A program made the position numbers and the translations under genes. The notes beneath the pieces were generated by a model, which searched no databases, was not told the origin of the DNA, and saw nothing but the letters and a program-made list of their open reading frames with translations. DNA of 64,000 bases from Chrysemys picta bellii. Taxonomy: Eukaryota > Chordata > Testudines > Emydidae. How positions within the stretch are numbered: position 1 is the stretch's first letter; every line of letters starts with the position of its first letter. The stretch is taken from assembly GCF_011386835.1 (NCBI RefSeq), contig NC_088804.1, positions 36,195,549-36,259,548 of the forward strand, written 5' to 3'. Shown piece after piece: positions 54,840-64,000 of the stretch.

Positions 54840-56180
54840 AGCTGCACCTAGGTTTGATTATTGAAGCATCAGAGCAGTGTTGACTTTATAATGCCTTGAT
54901 CCTACAAGTAGATCTGCCCAGGCAGACCCCCTACATCGGTACAGATGCAATTCCAGGACTGAGACTTACATTATTCACTGTTAGTTAAGTAAATACATTA
55001 TTCTAAAAATCCCTAAGTCTTTCCTGAACTAAAGACTGAAATAAATGGCTCACCTGTTGTCATGACTGTGCCATATGCCACCATCTTACATTGTCACAAA
55101 TGCACACCTGTCCCCGGCCTCCCTTGACCTTTCACACTATGCTGCAATCACCTTTTTCCTCTTCACTGACTCTCATTGCAAAGTTAAAAAGCTGCAAATA
55201 TGTATCCAGAAGATGCATGAGAGGAAAAGCAAAACAACTACAATGAAGTTTTACTACTGTATCTATTATTCGACTGATTTCTCTTCACTGGCAATTGGCC
55301 ATCCCATCTCTCTCTGAGCACTTCCAACTCAACATGTGAATACCGCTGACCACCTGGATACAATTTAACTCAAGAACTCATTAGAGCAGATGCAGTTATA
55401 ACTCCTTGACCTTCAGCCTTCCCTTGGTTGTGACTCACGTTTTAATTTCTTGAAGCCAAAAGTCTTTTACTTTGGTCTCAGTCACCAAAAACTATTTCTT
55501 AGTCTCTGGCCAAATTTGTGAAAACTACAATGGGTGCAAAATTGATTTCTTTCTTTCTTTCTTTTTTAAATGTATTTTATTGCATGCAACCAGCCACATT
55601 TGGCTTCCTTCACTTTACATGCAAGACTTTGTGCGCACAGTTCTAAAACCAATTAGAAAGCAGGCTTGTCATTTGCAATCCACGGACTGCAAGAACACAG
55701 TAACGACTCCTATTGTAACACTGATGACTTCTTTGGAGGGAGGTTGAAGTGCTATTTAGAATACATATGCTCGCTTGCCTTTATTTTGCACTGAATTGGT
55801 TTTAAAATGGATAAAACCTCTTGGGTTCTTAGGAAAAAAATATTCCCTTTTTTTTCCCCTTCTCGCTAATAGCAGGCAATTCAATATTGTTTTTCTGTGA
55901 AGTAAGTTCTGCTTAATAACAGCAATCCTTTTATCTTTCCTGTTCTTAAGGCTGCCCTTTTATTTCTTTTATGTATGTCTCAAAATTATTGGTCCCACAC
56001 ACACTCTCTCACCTTTACACTCCTCTGCAAATTGAATTCCAAGCTTTCTAAAGCCTCTCCAGCTCTTGCTTTTAAGATTTAGATGAAAAAGAATGGCAAT
56101 ATTAGACGATACACCTATATTTGTGAACTACAGCAGCAACATGGGCGACTCCCCTTACCCCCATCCCAGAGAACCAACTC
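54840..56180. other. No recognisable gene; short (TTCTTT)n stutter
   Basis: TTTCTTTCTTTCTTTC at about 55549-55564 is a simple repeat. Otherwise nothing can be named. Confidence 0.45.
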
Positions 56181-56185
56181 CAGCC

Positions 56186-56477
56186 AGTGCTTAAACTACG
56201 GGGAGATCGATGCTGCTGCAATCGATACAGCAGGGATCAATTTAGTGGGTCTAATGAAGACCCGCTAAATCGATGGCAGAGCGCTCTCCAGTTGACCCCG
56301 GTACTCCAGCTCTCCGAGAAGAGTAAGGGAAGTCAACTGAAGAGTGTCTCCCATCAACGCAGTGCAGTGACGACACCGGGGTAAGTCGACCTAAGGTACG
56401 TCGACTCCAGCTACATTAATAACATAGCTGGACTAGCATAACTCAGGTCGACTTACCCCTGTAGTGAAGACAAGGCC
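56186..56477. mobile_element. PIF/Harbinger-type MITE (GTCGACTT family)
   Basis: The right end GTAGTGAAGACAAGGCC and the worn left end CTTAAACTACGGGGAGATCG are inverted. Internal hairpins include TTAGTGGGTCTAATGAAGAC/CCCGCTAAATCGATGG and CAGCTACATTAATAACATAG/CTGGACTAGC. TCGACTT and AAGTCGAC words are characteristic of this family. Confidence 0.8.
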
Positions 56478-56479
56478 TA

Positions 56480-57045
56480 AGACTGCATTTCCACTGTTCT
56501 GTGGTTTGACCAAATCTCAGTCTTGCCCCAAAGTTTTTTGTAAAAGAACTTACAGAAGATTTCAACATTTTCAGTATACATAATAACCATTCCTATGGAG
56601 GTGATAATCTCAGTAGGATAATTACAATCTGAAAGACAGTTCACCAATGGAAAATAAGAATTTTAAAGTAGGTTAAAGTCTTGGTTTTCTAATGCATGAT
56701 TTCTATAAACGTTATTTCTCTTGTATCCTGGGTCTTGAATGTCATTGTTGTACTGTCACTGATACAGCACTGTATAGGAGGAGTGTGGGTAGATTGTCAG
56801 GAGTAACAGTCTTATATGTTTAAAACATCTCCACCAAATGCTGGCATTTCTCCTTCTGCTCTCTCTTCATGTTGTTTACTTGGAGATATCAGGATTTAAA
56901 GTCATCTGCCTCTGGTTTTTATCAGAATCATACATTTGGCGTAGATAGCTTTTAAGAGAAATTAGGCAATTATTATCTCTTATCACTTTCCAGTCCAGAA
57001 ACCTTATCGCTCCATTCACAAAATGTATGATAATTGGATCTTTGC
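56480..57045. other. No recognisable gene or repeat
   Basis: AT-rich unique-looking sequence. Confidence 0.5.
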
Positions 57046-57369
57046 AATTACAGGTACAACTAGTGTAAATGTATAATTAGGCAGGCCAAAAAATAATTTG
57101 AAGAGCAACTAGCAAAAGACAAAAACTAACAACAACAAAATTTTAAGGACATCAGAAGCAGGAAGGCTGCCAAACAATCAGTGGGGCCACTGGATGATCG
57201 AGTGCTAAAGGAGCAGTCAAGAAAGAGAAGACCTCTGTGGAGAAGCTAAGTGAATTCTTTGCATCCATCTTCACTGCAGAGGTTGTGAGGGAGATTCCCA
57301 CACCTGAGCCATTCTTTTTAGGCGACATATTTGAGGAACTGTCCCAGATTGAGGTGTTGATAAATTAAA

Positions 57370-58140
57370 CAGCGAGAAGTCACCAGGACCAGATGGTATT
57401 CACCCAAGAGTGCTGAAGGAAGTCAAATATGAAATTCCAGAACTACTAACTGTGGTATGTAATTTGTCATTTAAACTAGTCTCTGTAGCAGATGACTAGC
57501 AGATAGCTAATGTAACACTGATTTTTTATAAAAAGGCTGCAGGGGTTATCCCGGCAATTGCAGGCCAGTAAGCCTTACTTCAGTACCAGGCAAATCAGTT
57601 GAAATTATAGTAAAGAACAGAATTATCACACACATAGGTGAACATGATATATTGGGGAAGAGTCAACATGGCAATTGTAAAGGGAAATCATTCCTTGCCA
57701 ATCTTTGAAGGGTCAACAAACATGTGGACAACGATGATCTAGTGGATATAGTGTACTTGGACTTTCAGAAAACCTTTGACAAGGTCCCTCACCAAAGACT
57801 CTTAATCAAAGTAAGCAGTCATGGGATAAGAGGGGAGATTCTCTCAGGAATTAGTAATTGGTTAAAAGATAGGAAACAAAGGATAGGGATAAATGATCAG
57901 TTTTCAAAGTGGACAGAGGTAATTAGTGGGGTCCCCCAGTGATCCGTACTGGGACCAGTGCTGGTCAACATATTCATAAATGATCTAGAAAAGGGGGTAA
58001 ACAGTGAGGTCTCAAAGGTTGCAGAAGACACAAAAGCACTCCAGATAGGCAAGTCCAAAGCTGACCGCAAAGAGTTACAAAGAGATCTCACAAAACTGTG
58101 TGACCACCTTGTCTGTCTTAAGCAAGAAAATGGCAGATGA
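57370..58140 (+). pseudogene. CR1 ORF2 reverse transcriptase fragment, inactivated
   Basis: EKSPGPDGIHPRVLKE at about 57373-57420 is the RT finger region. VDIVYLDFQKTFDKVPHQRL (57739-57800) is RT motif A with its catalytic Asp. GVPQ (about 57930-57942), followed by an in-frame TGA and then SVLGPV, is motif B. VAEDTK near 58018-58035 stands where the family's FADDT-like motif C should be, so the second catalytic Asp pair is altered. Earlier frameshifts are also present between 57100 and 57700. The protein would copy CR1 RNA at nicked target DNA; this copy cannot. Confidence 0.85.
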
Positions 58141-58179
58141 AATTCAGTGTTAATAAATGCACATTGGAAAACAATATAT

Positions 58180-58505
58180 CAGGGGTCGGCAACGTTCGGC
58201 ACACAGCTTGCCAGGGAAAGCACCCTGGCGGGCCGGGCCAGTTTATTTACCTGCTGACGCAGCAGGTTCGGCCGATTGCGGCCCCCACTCGCCGCGGTTC
58301 GCCATCTCGGGCCAATGGGGGCGGTGGGAACCCGCGGCCAGCTCATCCCTCGGCCCGCGCTGCTTCTTGCCACCCCCATTGGCCCGGGACGGCGAACCGC
58401 GGCGAGTGGGGGCCGCAATCGGCCGAACCAGCAGGTAAATAAACTGGCCCGGCCCGCCAGGGTGCTTTCCCTGGCGAGCCGCGTGCTGAACGTTGCCGAC
58501 CCCTG
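58180..58505. mobile_element. Palindromic hAT-type element, copy 3, nested in CR1
   Basis: A perfect 8-bp duplication, CAATATAT, lies at 58172-58179 and 58506-58513. The ends CAGGGGTCGGCAACGTTCGG and GAACGTTGCCGACCCCTG are inverted, and the inverted repeat covers nearly the whole 326 bp. It is closely similar to copies 1 and 2 and also CpG-rich. Confidence 0.92.
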
Positions 58506-58545
58506 CAATATATACACAAAATAATGGGTCTAAATTATCTGTTAC

Positions 58546-59418
58546 TGTAGAGAGGTTAGCCGGGGCTCATCTCTATCCGGGGCGGCGGGGAACCACACCA
58601 CCTCACTAAACTTGGGAATAGTTCTTGTGGGGAATTAGTCCAGCTGCAGGATTCTTCCTCTGGGGCCTTTGTGAAGATAGAAATAAACACATTGAGCCCA
58701 GACCCTAGATCAAGGCGGGGTAATGGTAAGTCAGGCGCTCAGGCCCTCAGGCAGGGGCTGAACAATAACAGTATATACACAGTAGGCCCAGGCCTTAGGT
58801 TCCAAAGGGCCTGGGAGAGGGGGAGACGGCCACCCGTGAGTTGGGTGGCAGGGGGGACGTAGGCCCTCCCACTCCACTGCGTCCCAGCCTGGGGCCCTAG
58901 CAGCGGCAGAAGACCCGCTGCTGCATCAGTGGGGATCCTGGCCGCAACACACTGACATCAGCTCTGGCAGTGCTGCAGCCAGACTGGGGTCAGCTGCCCC
59001 CAGGCTACTTCCAGACTCCCCCTCTTAAGGTACCTGGGTCGGGGTGGTGTCCTCAGGGGGGGTCCAGCACCATGGGCTCCTCGGGATAGCTGGCAAGGGG
59101 TAGACTTGGCAACTCCCTCTGGTAGCTGGCTCAGGGCAGGTTCGGCAACTGCTCCGGGTAGCTGGCGCGGGGCAGGTCGGGCCAGTCCTCAGGTTTACCA
59201 TTGGCTGCTGGGGTTTCCCAATCGCGAGCTAGGCCAGAGGCGTCTGGCCTCTCCCGCAGCTGCTCCCTCCGTGAGCTCTGAAGTTGGGCCTTGATACTTC
59301 CGGGGCAACGCCTGACCGTCTGGGGGGCGGGCTCAGAGCTCCCTGGCTCCACCCACTCTGGTGTCCGGAGGGACTCGTCTCTCTCCGGGGTGGCAGAGAA
59401 CCACACCTCCTCACTACA
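58546..59418. mobile_element. Solo-LTR-like element, 873 bp, nested in CR1
   Basis: The element begins TGTAGAGAGG and ends CTCACTACA, so it has TG...CA termini with a TGTAG/CTACA inverted repeat. GTTAC at 58541-58545 and 59419-59423 is a 5-bp target duplication, and CR1 sequence resumes directly afterwards. This is the structure of a solo LTR left by recombination. An internal direct repeat of about 38 bp (ATCCGGGGCGGCGGGGAACC near 58576 and CTCCGGGGTGGCAGAGAACC near 59384) is unusual. AATAAA occurs at about 58681. No coding gene remains. I cannot tell whether it belongs to an endogenous retrovirus or a Gypsy-type element, nor its orientation. Confidence 0.7.
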
Positions 59419-60445
59419 GTTACCATACGAGACATGGAGCTTGGATTCATTGTGGATAATTCGCAGAAATCATCTACTCACTATGCGTGGCAGTCAAAAA
59501 AGCTAACAATGGTAGGATTGACTAAGAAAGAAAAAAATAATATGATAGAAAATATAATTGCACTATATAAATCCATGGTACCCCCACACCTTGAAGAATG
59601 CATGCAGTTTTGGTCACCTCATCTCAAAAAGATATATTAGAATTGGAAAAGTACAGAGATGAAAAAGAGTGGGACTGTTCAGTTTACAAAACAGAGGACT
59701 AAGGGGGGATATGATAGAGATCTATAAAATCATGAATGATGTGGAGGAAGTGAATGAGGAAGTGTTATTTACCCCTTCACATAACAGAAGTACTAGGATC
59801 ACCCAATGAAATTAATAGGCAGTAGGTTTAAAATAAACAAAAGGAAGTACTTCTTCACACAACTCACAGCCAGCCTGTGGAACTCATTGCCATGGGATGT
59901 TGTAAAGGCCAAAAGTATCACTGAATTAGATAAGTTCATGGCGGACAGGTCCATCAATGGCTATTAGCCAAGAGCATCAGGGACACAACCCCATGTTCTG
60001 GGTGTCCCTAAACCTCTGACTGCTAGAAGCTGGGTGTGAAGACAAGGGATGGATCACTATTCTGTTCATTCCCTCTGAAACATCTCACACGGCCCACTGT
60101 CTAAAGACAGGATACTGGGCTAGATGGACCATTGATCTGACCCAGTATTGCCACTCTTATGTTTATGTTCTTAACACACACAGATATAATGGGCCAATTT
60201 GACATGCTAAAAATTATCTTTCCCTTATCTATTAACACTTTAATCATGCTTCTGAAAAGTTGTAATTGCCACTAACTAGAATCATAATTACAGTAGATCT
60301 GCCAGGGCAGATCTTTTTGCAGAATCTGGACCTTAGACCTGATGTGAACAAGTGCCTTTACTCAGAACTGGAACTAAAATTCTATAGAAGGTTAAGAAAA
60401 CATTAGGCCAGTAAGTGACCATAAGAAGGACTCACAAAAATCAAC

Positions 60446-60593
60446 CAACTTATTGCATCCGACGAAGTGGGCATTCACCCACGAAAGCTTATGCTCCAAT
60501 ACATCTGTTAGTCTTAAAGGTGCCACAGGACTCTCTTGCTTTTTACAGATCCAGACTAACACGGCTACCCCTCTGATACTTGACAACTTATTG
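60446..60593 (+). mobile_element. Short Penelope-like tail with 10-bp target duplication
   Basis: The direct repeat CAACTTATTG at 60446-60455 and 60584-60593 is perfect. The 128-bp insert carries CCCACGAAAGCTTATGCTCC, GTTAGTCTTAAAGGTGCCAC and CAGACTAACACGGCTACCCC, the same tail modules as in the 21.6-kb and 38.9-kb copies. It contains only the 3' tail. Confidence 0.75.
60459..60496 (+). ncRNA. Hammerhead-ribozyme-like motif, second copy
   Basis: The order is CCGACGA, an extra A, GTGGG-CATTCA-CCCAC, GAAA, GC-TTAT-GC and TC. Relative to the copy at 22053, stem II differs in loop and length while the core and stem III are kept, but the core U (CTGA to CCGA) is lost here. ATTG before and CAAT after the motif can pair, with three unpaired bases (CAT), which is not a standard stem I. 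It is likely inactive. Confidence 0.3.
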
Positions 60594-60766
60594 AGGTTGC
60601 TTTTAATTGAAGGTTAATCAGAATAGCAGTGGGAAGCTTGTGGATGCTTTAAAGTTGTTGTTCAGGACAGGGGCTGGTGTACTATGATGACTTATCATTC
60701 TGTTATCATCATCTCACTGGTACCTTGCACTCCCCTGTGTGTCTGTTGTATCCGCCTGCCATCTTA

Positions 60767-61175
60767 GGGTGTGTCTATACCACAGTCAGGGTGTGTGATT
60801 GAAGTTTGTGCTGGCATACCCTAGATAGCTTTAATCTCACTAGCCTGGGCCAGAACATTGAAGCCATAGCAGCATGAACATCAGCCCAGGCTGTAGAAAC
60901 CCATCCAGAACCCTGGATAATTACTCACAGGGCAGCTTGTACTGTGATTAGATGTCCCGATTTTATAGGGACAGTCCCGATATTTGAGGCTTTGTCTGAT
61001 ATAGGCACCTATTATCCCCTACCCCCGTCCCGATTTTTCACACTTGCTGTCTGGACAAGCTTGTATTGCCATGCTTGTATTGCCATGCTTCAGTGATCCA
61101 GGGCCTGAGCCAGCTACCTGGGGTATGTCTCCTCGAGCTGCAGTCACACCCATGGATTGCAATATAGACATCTGC
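60767..61175. mobile_element. PIF/Harbinger-type MITE, split by a small MITE
   Basis: The TTA duplication lies at 60764-60766 and 61176-61178. The ends GGGTGTGTCTATA and TATAGACATCTGC are imperfect inverted repeats. The interior continues across the nested 116-bp element at 60942-61057. Confidence 0.7.
60942..61057 (+). mobile_element. 116-bp MITE (GTCCCGATTTTATAGGGAC family)
   Basis: The perfect 8-bp duplication AGCTTGTA lies at 60934-60941 and 61058-61065. The ends CTGTGATTAGATGTCCCG and GTCTGGACA are weakly inverted. Internal GATTTTATAGGGACAGTCCC, GATATTTGAGGCTTTGTC and CGTCCCGATTTTTCACAC identify a common turtle MITE. The 8-bp duplication suggests a hAT-driven origin. A relic is at 37335-37395. 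Confidence 0.85.
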
Positions 61176-61184
61176 TTATACATG

Positions 61185-61290
61185 GCTTGTAAGCTCCTTG
61201 AGGCAGGCCCTGTCTTTTTATTATAGGACCCGATTCCCGATTGGAACCCCTAAGTGCTCCCGCAATACAAATCAATAATGAGACTAGTGG
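61185..61290 (+). repeat. L2/L3-type LINE 3' tail
   Basis: CATGGCTTGTAAGCTCCTTG, AGGCAGGCCCTGTCTTTTT and ACCCCTAAGTGCTCCCGCAA, then TACAAATCAATAATGAG, fit the family. Confidence 0.7.
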
Positions 61291-61299
61291 ATTTTCAGA

Positions 61300-61800
61300 G
61301 CCTTCCTCTGTAGCCCTTGGCAGCAGATGGATGGTGGAGCGGTTGCATCCAGGGATGCTATGCATGGGGAGTACATCCTCTGTGCAGTGCCTTTTATAGC
61401 ACAGTAACCAAGCCTGAGAAGGCTTTGAAAACGTTACCACTTAACAGACAGAACAAGCTGCAGGACAGTCCCAGGCACGTTCAATATGAAAGTCTTCTGT
61501 AAAATGGAAAGTCACAGCTATGTATCCTGTGTTAGATGGGCCAAACTCTCTTGTCCTTGAGGCATCAAGGGGTTGCACCACAGAACACAGGCCTTTATTT
61601 GTTCCACATTGTGCACAGGGCTGTACATCGGTGGGTATGTGCTCATGCTTGTGTCAATGATTATGGTGGCTGTATGCCCATATGCTCTGTGCTATGGTGT
61701 GCACTAAATATGTGTGTCAATCTCTACACATATGGTGTGCACCTGTGTGGTGTGTGTCTGCATCATTGGTGTGTGCGTGAGAGACAGAGAGTTAAGAGTA
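61300..61800. other. No recognisable gene; TG/CA-rich segment
   Basis: 61690-61790 has scattered GTGTG words (for example GGTGTGTGTCTGCATC), a decayed TG-rich tract. No gene is seen. Confidence 0.45.
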
Positions 61801-61807
61801 ATACTAA

Positions 61808-62093
61808 TGGTTTGTCTACACGTTGTTTTAGTCCACACTACAGGGATATAAATTCTAATGCACACAGTGCCTGGAGCCCTAATTGGCCCATGTGGATCCT
61901 GCGGGCACACCCTAAAAGTTCCTTAATGTGAGCTAATGCAGCCCTTCTTTCAAAACTACTACAATAATAAACACTAGGGAACTCTTAGTGCGTGCCAGCA
62001 GGATGTACATGGGCCAGTAAGTGCACAACATACCGTTCAAATTAGACTGTACACCCCTCATGGTGTGCCCAAAAGCACCATGTAGCCAAGCCC
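61808..62093. mobile_element. PIF/Harbinger-type MITE
   Basis: The TAA duplication lies at 61805-61807 and 62094-62096. The ends TGGTTTGTCTACAC and ATGTAGCCAAGCCC are inverted. The interior has matching CATGTGGATCCTGC and GCAGGATGTACATG words. Confidence 0.8.
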
Positions 62094-62661
62094 TAAGATT
62101 TGTCTTTCGCTGTGTAATAGCAGCAGTTGTTGATCCTGACCTGGTGAAGTGATTGGTGAACACCTTCTCTGTCAAGGTCATCAACCAAAGCAATGTAAGA
62201 AAAGGAAAAGAAACTCTCTGTTTTCTAGAAAATGCTTTGATTTTTATTTGCCTCCTCAAGGTTTGGCATTGTTGTAGAACTGGAAAATATTCCCTTATTG
62301 GTAGCTGGGAACATTAGGCCTGTTTTTCTCCAGGGGCTAAAACTAAAACCAATTTGAACACAAGAACTTTGCATTCCTTAATAAGATCTTTTTGCTCTCA
62401 GAGGAGGTTGGCTCAGTCGAGTTAAGCTATAATACATTTGGGGGAACTGCAAAGTCAAGACAGCTAAACGTGCCAATATTGCTGCACAGACAGATATATA
62501 TTCTGTGTATTTTACTTTTTAAATTACTTTTTATTGGTTTTTGTTATTGTGAAAGCACGTTTTTCATAAAAGTGGAGACAATAGAATGGTTAGCAACCAA
62601 GCGACGTGATTCAAGATAGCACGTTTGATGGGAATGATTGATTCATAAACTCTTCTAATAA

Positions 62662-62871
62662 GGCCCTGTCTATGATGGAGGATAACACTGGTTCAGCAAT
62701 CAGTAACCAACAGAAGTGTAGCTGCACTGGTGGAACAAACCCCAGGAAGTTCAATCATTGCTAACCCCAGCCTGTGGCTGTCTATGGTTAGAGGTCAGAG
62801 CCTGTGTAGCTATACTAGCTGGTGGCCACAGATTGCTGAATCGGGTTTAGTTCTGAGTAAAAACAAGGCCC
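62662..62871. mobile_element. PIF/Harbinger-type MITE
   Basis: The ends GGCCCTGTCTATGATGG and AAAAACAAGGCCC are worn inverted repeats. The flanks are TAA (62659-62661) and TAG (62872-62874), a duplication with one change. Internal GGTTCAGCAATCAGT pairs with CAGATTGCTGAATCGG. Confidence 0.6.
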
Positions 62872-63497
62872 TAGGTAAAGCTTGTGCCAAGCTCAAATAC
62901 AGGGATTGATCCCTGAGAACTCAGCAACAGTAAGGGGGCAGGATGGCTCCACTACCCTCAAGCTATGGAGCAAAAGCATCCAGACTAAAACAGCCTCCGT
63001 TTGGTTTGTTTCCACATTCTGCTGGAGGAAGTGGCCAGTGAATCTATATATTTGTCCATCCACCAGCCAAGTTTTACACCTTCTTTGCCTCCTCCTCACA
63101 ACTCCCATAACAGCACAAAAGAAGCCCCAGGTGTGAACATCCCCCATGCATGATTCTAGCATTCTGCCTACTCCTTCCCCTTTGCTAACAATCCAGGCTT
63201 TGACCACAAATTTGTTGAATATATTCATTATTCACAATTATTTGGAAGTTACTTGCATGAATAATTTGGCTCTGCAGATCATTTGAATTGCAAGTTGCAA
63301 ATATTACAGGGAAACACACAGTTCCCTTTGTAACTTATATAATGAATTTTAACCAGCACAGCCCACATTTTGAATTATACGTTCATTTTAATCAGCTGAA
63401 AGTTGTGATATGTTGGTTAGTTATATACATCATCCAGTCAGGGAACAGAAACAGTCCATGTGACCCATCTGCACAGACTCAGTATGAATCATGAGTT

Positions 63498-63676
63498 CAA
63501 GTGCTTGATTTGTAATGAAAGACGTGCCGGGGCTCAAGCAATTTTTTTACTCTCATAACTGATGCAGCAAGCCCAGAGGTGCCGGGGCTCTGTACTGCCA
63601 GGCCCAGAAGTGCCGGGGCTATGAACTGCCAGGCCTAGAGGTGTCAGGGTACAGCCCTGGCACAAATTCAGCACTG
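63498..63676. mobile_element. hAT-type element (CAGTGCTKAATTTGT family) with internal tandem units
   Basis: The ends CAAGTGCTTGATTTGTAA and GCACAAATTCAGCACTG are inverted. The flanks CATGAGTT (63490-63497) and CATAACTT (63677-63684) match at 6 of 8 bases. Three tandem units of about 31 bp, each CCCAGAGGTGCCGGGGCT-like, occupy 63570-63655. Confidence 0.75.
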
Positions 63677-63829
63677 CATAACTTGCACTTTTAACAACTT
63701 AATACACAAATTTGAAATTCATTTTCAGTGAATATTTGAACGTTCAATCTAAAAATGGGTGTTGCCCTGAGTATTCATGCTAGCAAAGCTTCAGCACTCA
63801 GATATAGAACGTGTCAGAAAATATCTTCA

Positions 63830-63990
63830 TCCCCACCCCTGCATCCTCCCCTCCCCCCATGGAATTTTTGGGGACAAATAACTTTTGTTTGTTTGTTTCT
63901 TTCTTTTTTTTTAACAACCTTTAACATAAAATTTCAACTTTTCATCAAAAAAAGAGAAACTACCAAAAGCCCCCAAATGTTCCATTTTTC
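63830..63990. repeat. A/T-rich block with (GTTT)n
   Basis: TTTTGTTTGTTTGTTTCTTT is followed by TTTT-rich and AAAA-rich words that resemble the AT-rich MITE-like blocks at 3190 and 5060. It may continue past the end of the window. Confidence 0.4.
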
Positions 63991-64000
63991 AGTTTTCCGA

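Larger units (their letters stand above)
57050..60175 (+). mobile_element. CR1 LINE (ORF2 C-terminal half and 3' UTR), split by two later insertions
   Basis: The element is 5'-truncated and plus-strand. It starts within ORF2 ahead of the reverse transcriptase, continues through RT to the 3' coding part (AATCCATGGTACCCCCACAC, TTTTGGTCACCTCATCTCAA), then the 3' UTR (CTGGGCTAGATGGACCATTG, ATCTGACCCAGTATTGCC). It ends in the CR1 terminal repeat CTCTTATGTTTATGTTCTTA near 60157-60175. A hAT (58180-58505) and an LTR-like element (58546-59418) interrupt it, each with its own target duplication, so both are younger. Confidence 0.9.

Noticed and set aside
1..64000. CRISPR arrays, operons, tRNA/rRNA genes, phage or plasmid modules
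   Set aside because: No regularly spaced repeats, no tRNA cloverleaf and no bacterial-style coding density were seen. All features fit a vertebrate intergenic or intronic region.

Overview
This window is non-coding vertebrate DNA, most likely from a turtle (cryptodiran). I infer this from the repeats, recognised from memory: CR1 LINEs with ATTCTATG-type or CTTATGTT-type 3' ends, many hAT and PIF/Harbinger non-autonomous DNA transposons, Penelope-like retroelement tails, MIR/CORE-type SINEs and L2/L3-type 3' tails. No bacterial signal is present, such as dense ORFs, ribosome binding sites or operons. I found no host protein-coding gene that I can name. The longer open frames are short, lack spliced structure, or lie inside transposons.

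Layout. 1-5.5 kb is mostly unique AT-rich sequence with one palindromic hAT foldback element (1071-1404). 5.5-7.5 kb holds a CR1 with its 5' UTR and part of ORF1 joined directly to a CR1 3' terminus, then a second CR1 3' UTR in reverse. 9-16.2 kb has Harbinger- and hAT-type elements, one nested in the other, and a decayed L1/Tx1-like ORF1 on the minus strand. 21.5-22.2 kb is a Penelope-like inverted-repeat tail with a 40-bp target duplication and a palindromic hAT inserted near its centre. 24-28.1 kb carries a Harbinger MITE, a hAT inside an old SINE/LINE tail, another Harbinger MITE, another hAT and a CR1 end. 36.9-41.6 kb is dense: three DNA elements, then a Penelope-like element with a recognisable GIY-YIG C-terminus, split by a 2.1-kb Harbinger transposon that keeps remnants of both its SANT/Myb and transposase genes. 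47.4-47.9 kb has a second, older Harbinger-type transposase relic. 49.9-50.8 kb is an 838-bp hAT with a G-rich minisatellite core. 53.2-54.3 kb carries an unusual 48-bp tandem unit that also appears about 1 kb away. 57-60.2 kb is a CR1 with a dead reverse transcriptase, split by a palindromic hAT and by an LTR-like element (TG...CA, 5-bp duplication). 60.4-63.7 kb has a short Penelope tail, several Harbinger MITEs (one holding a nested 116-bp MITE) and a hAT with internal tandem units.

The window is a good record of nested transposition, because many insertions still carry readable target-site duplications (8 bp for hAT, TAA/TTA for Harbinger, 5 bp for the LTR, 8-40 bp for Penelope-like copies). 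The most interesting signals are the CpG-rich 320-335-bp near-perfect palindromes, a hammerhead-ribozyme-like motif shared by the Penelope-like tails, and the dispersed 48-bp unit whose three clear copies are open in all three codon positions. All family names rest on sequence memory and structure; none was checked against a database.
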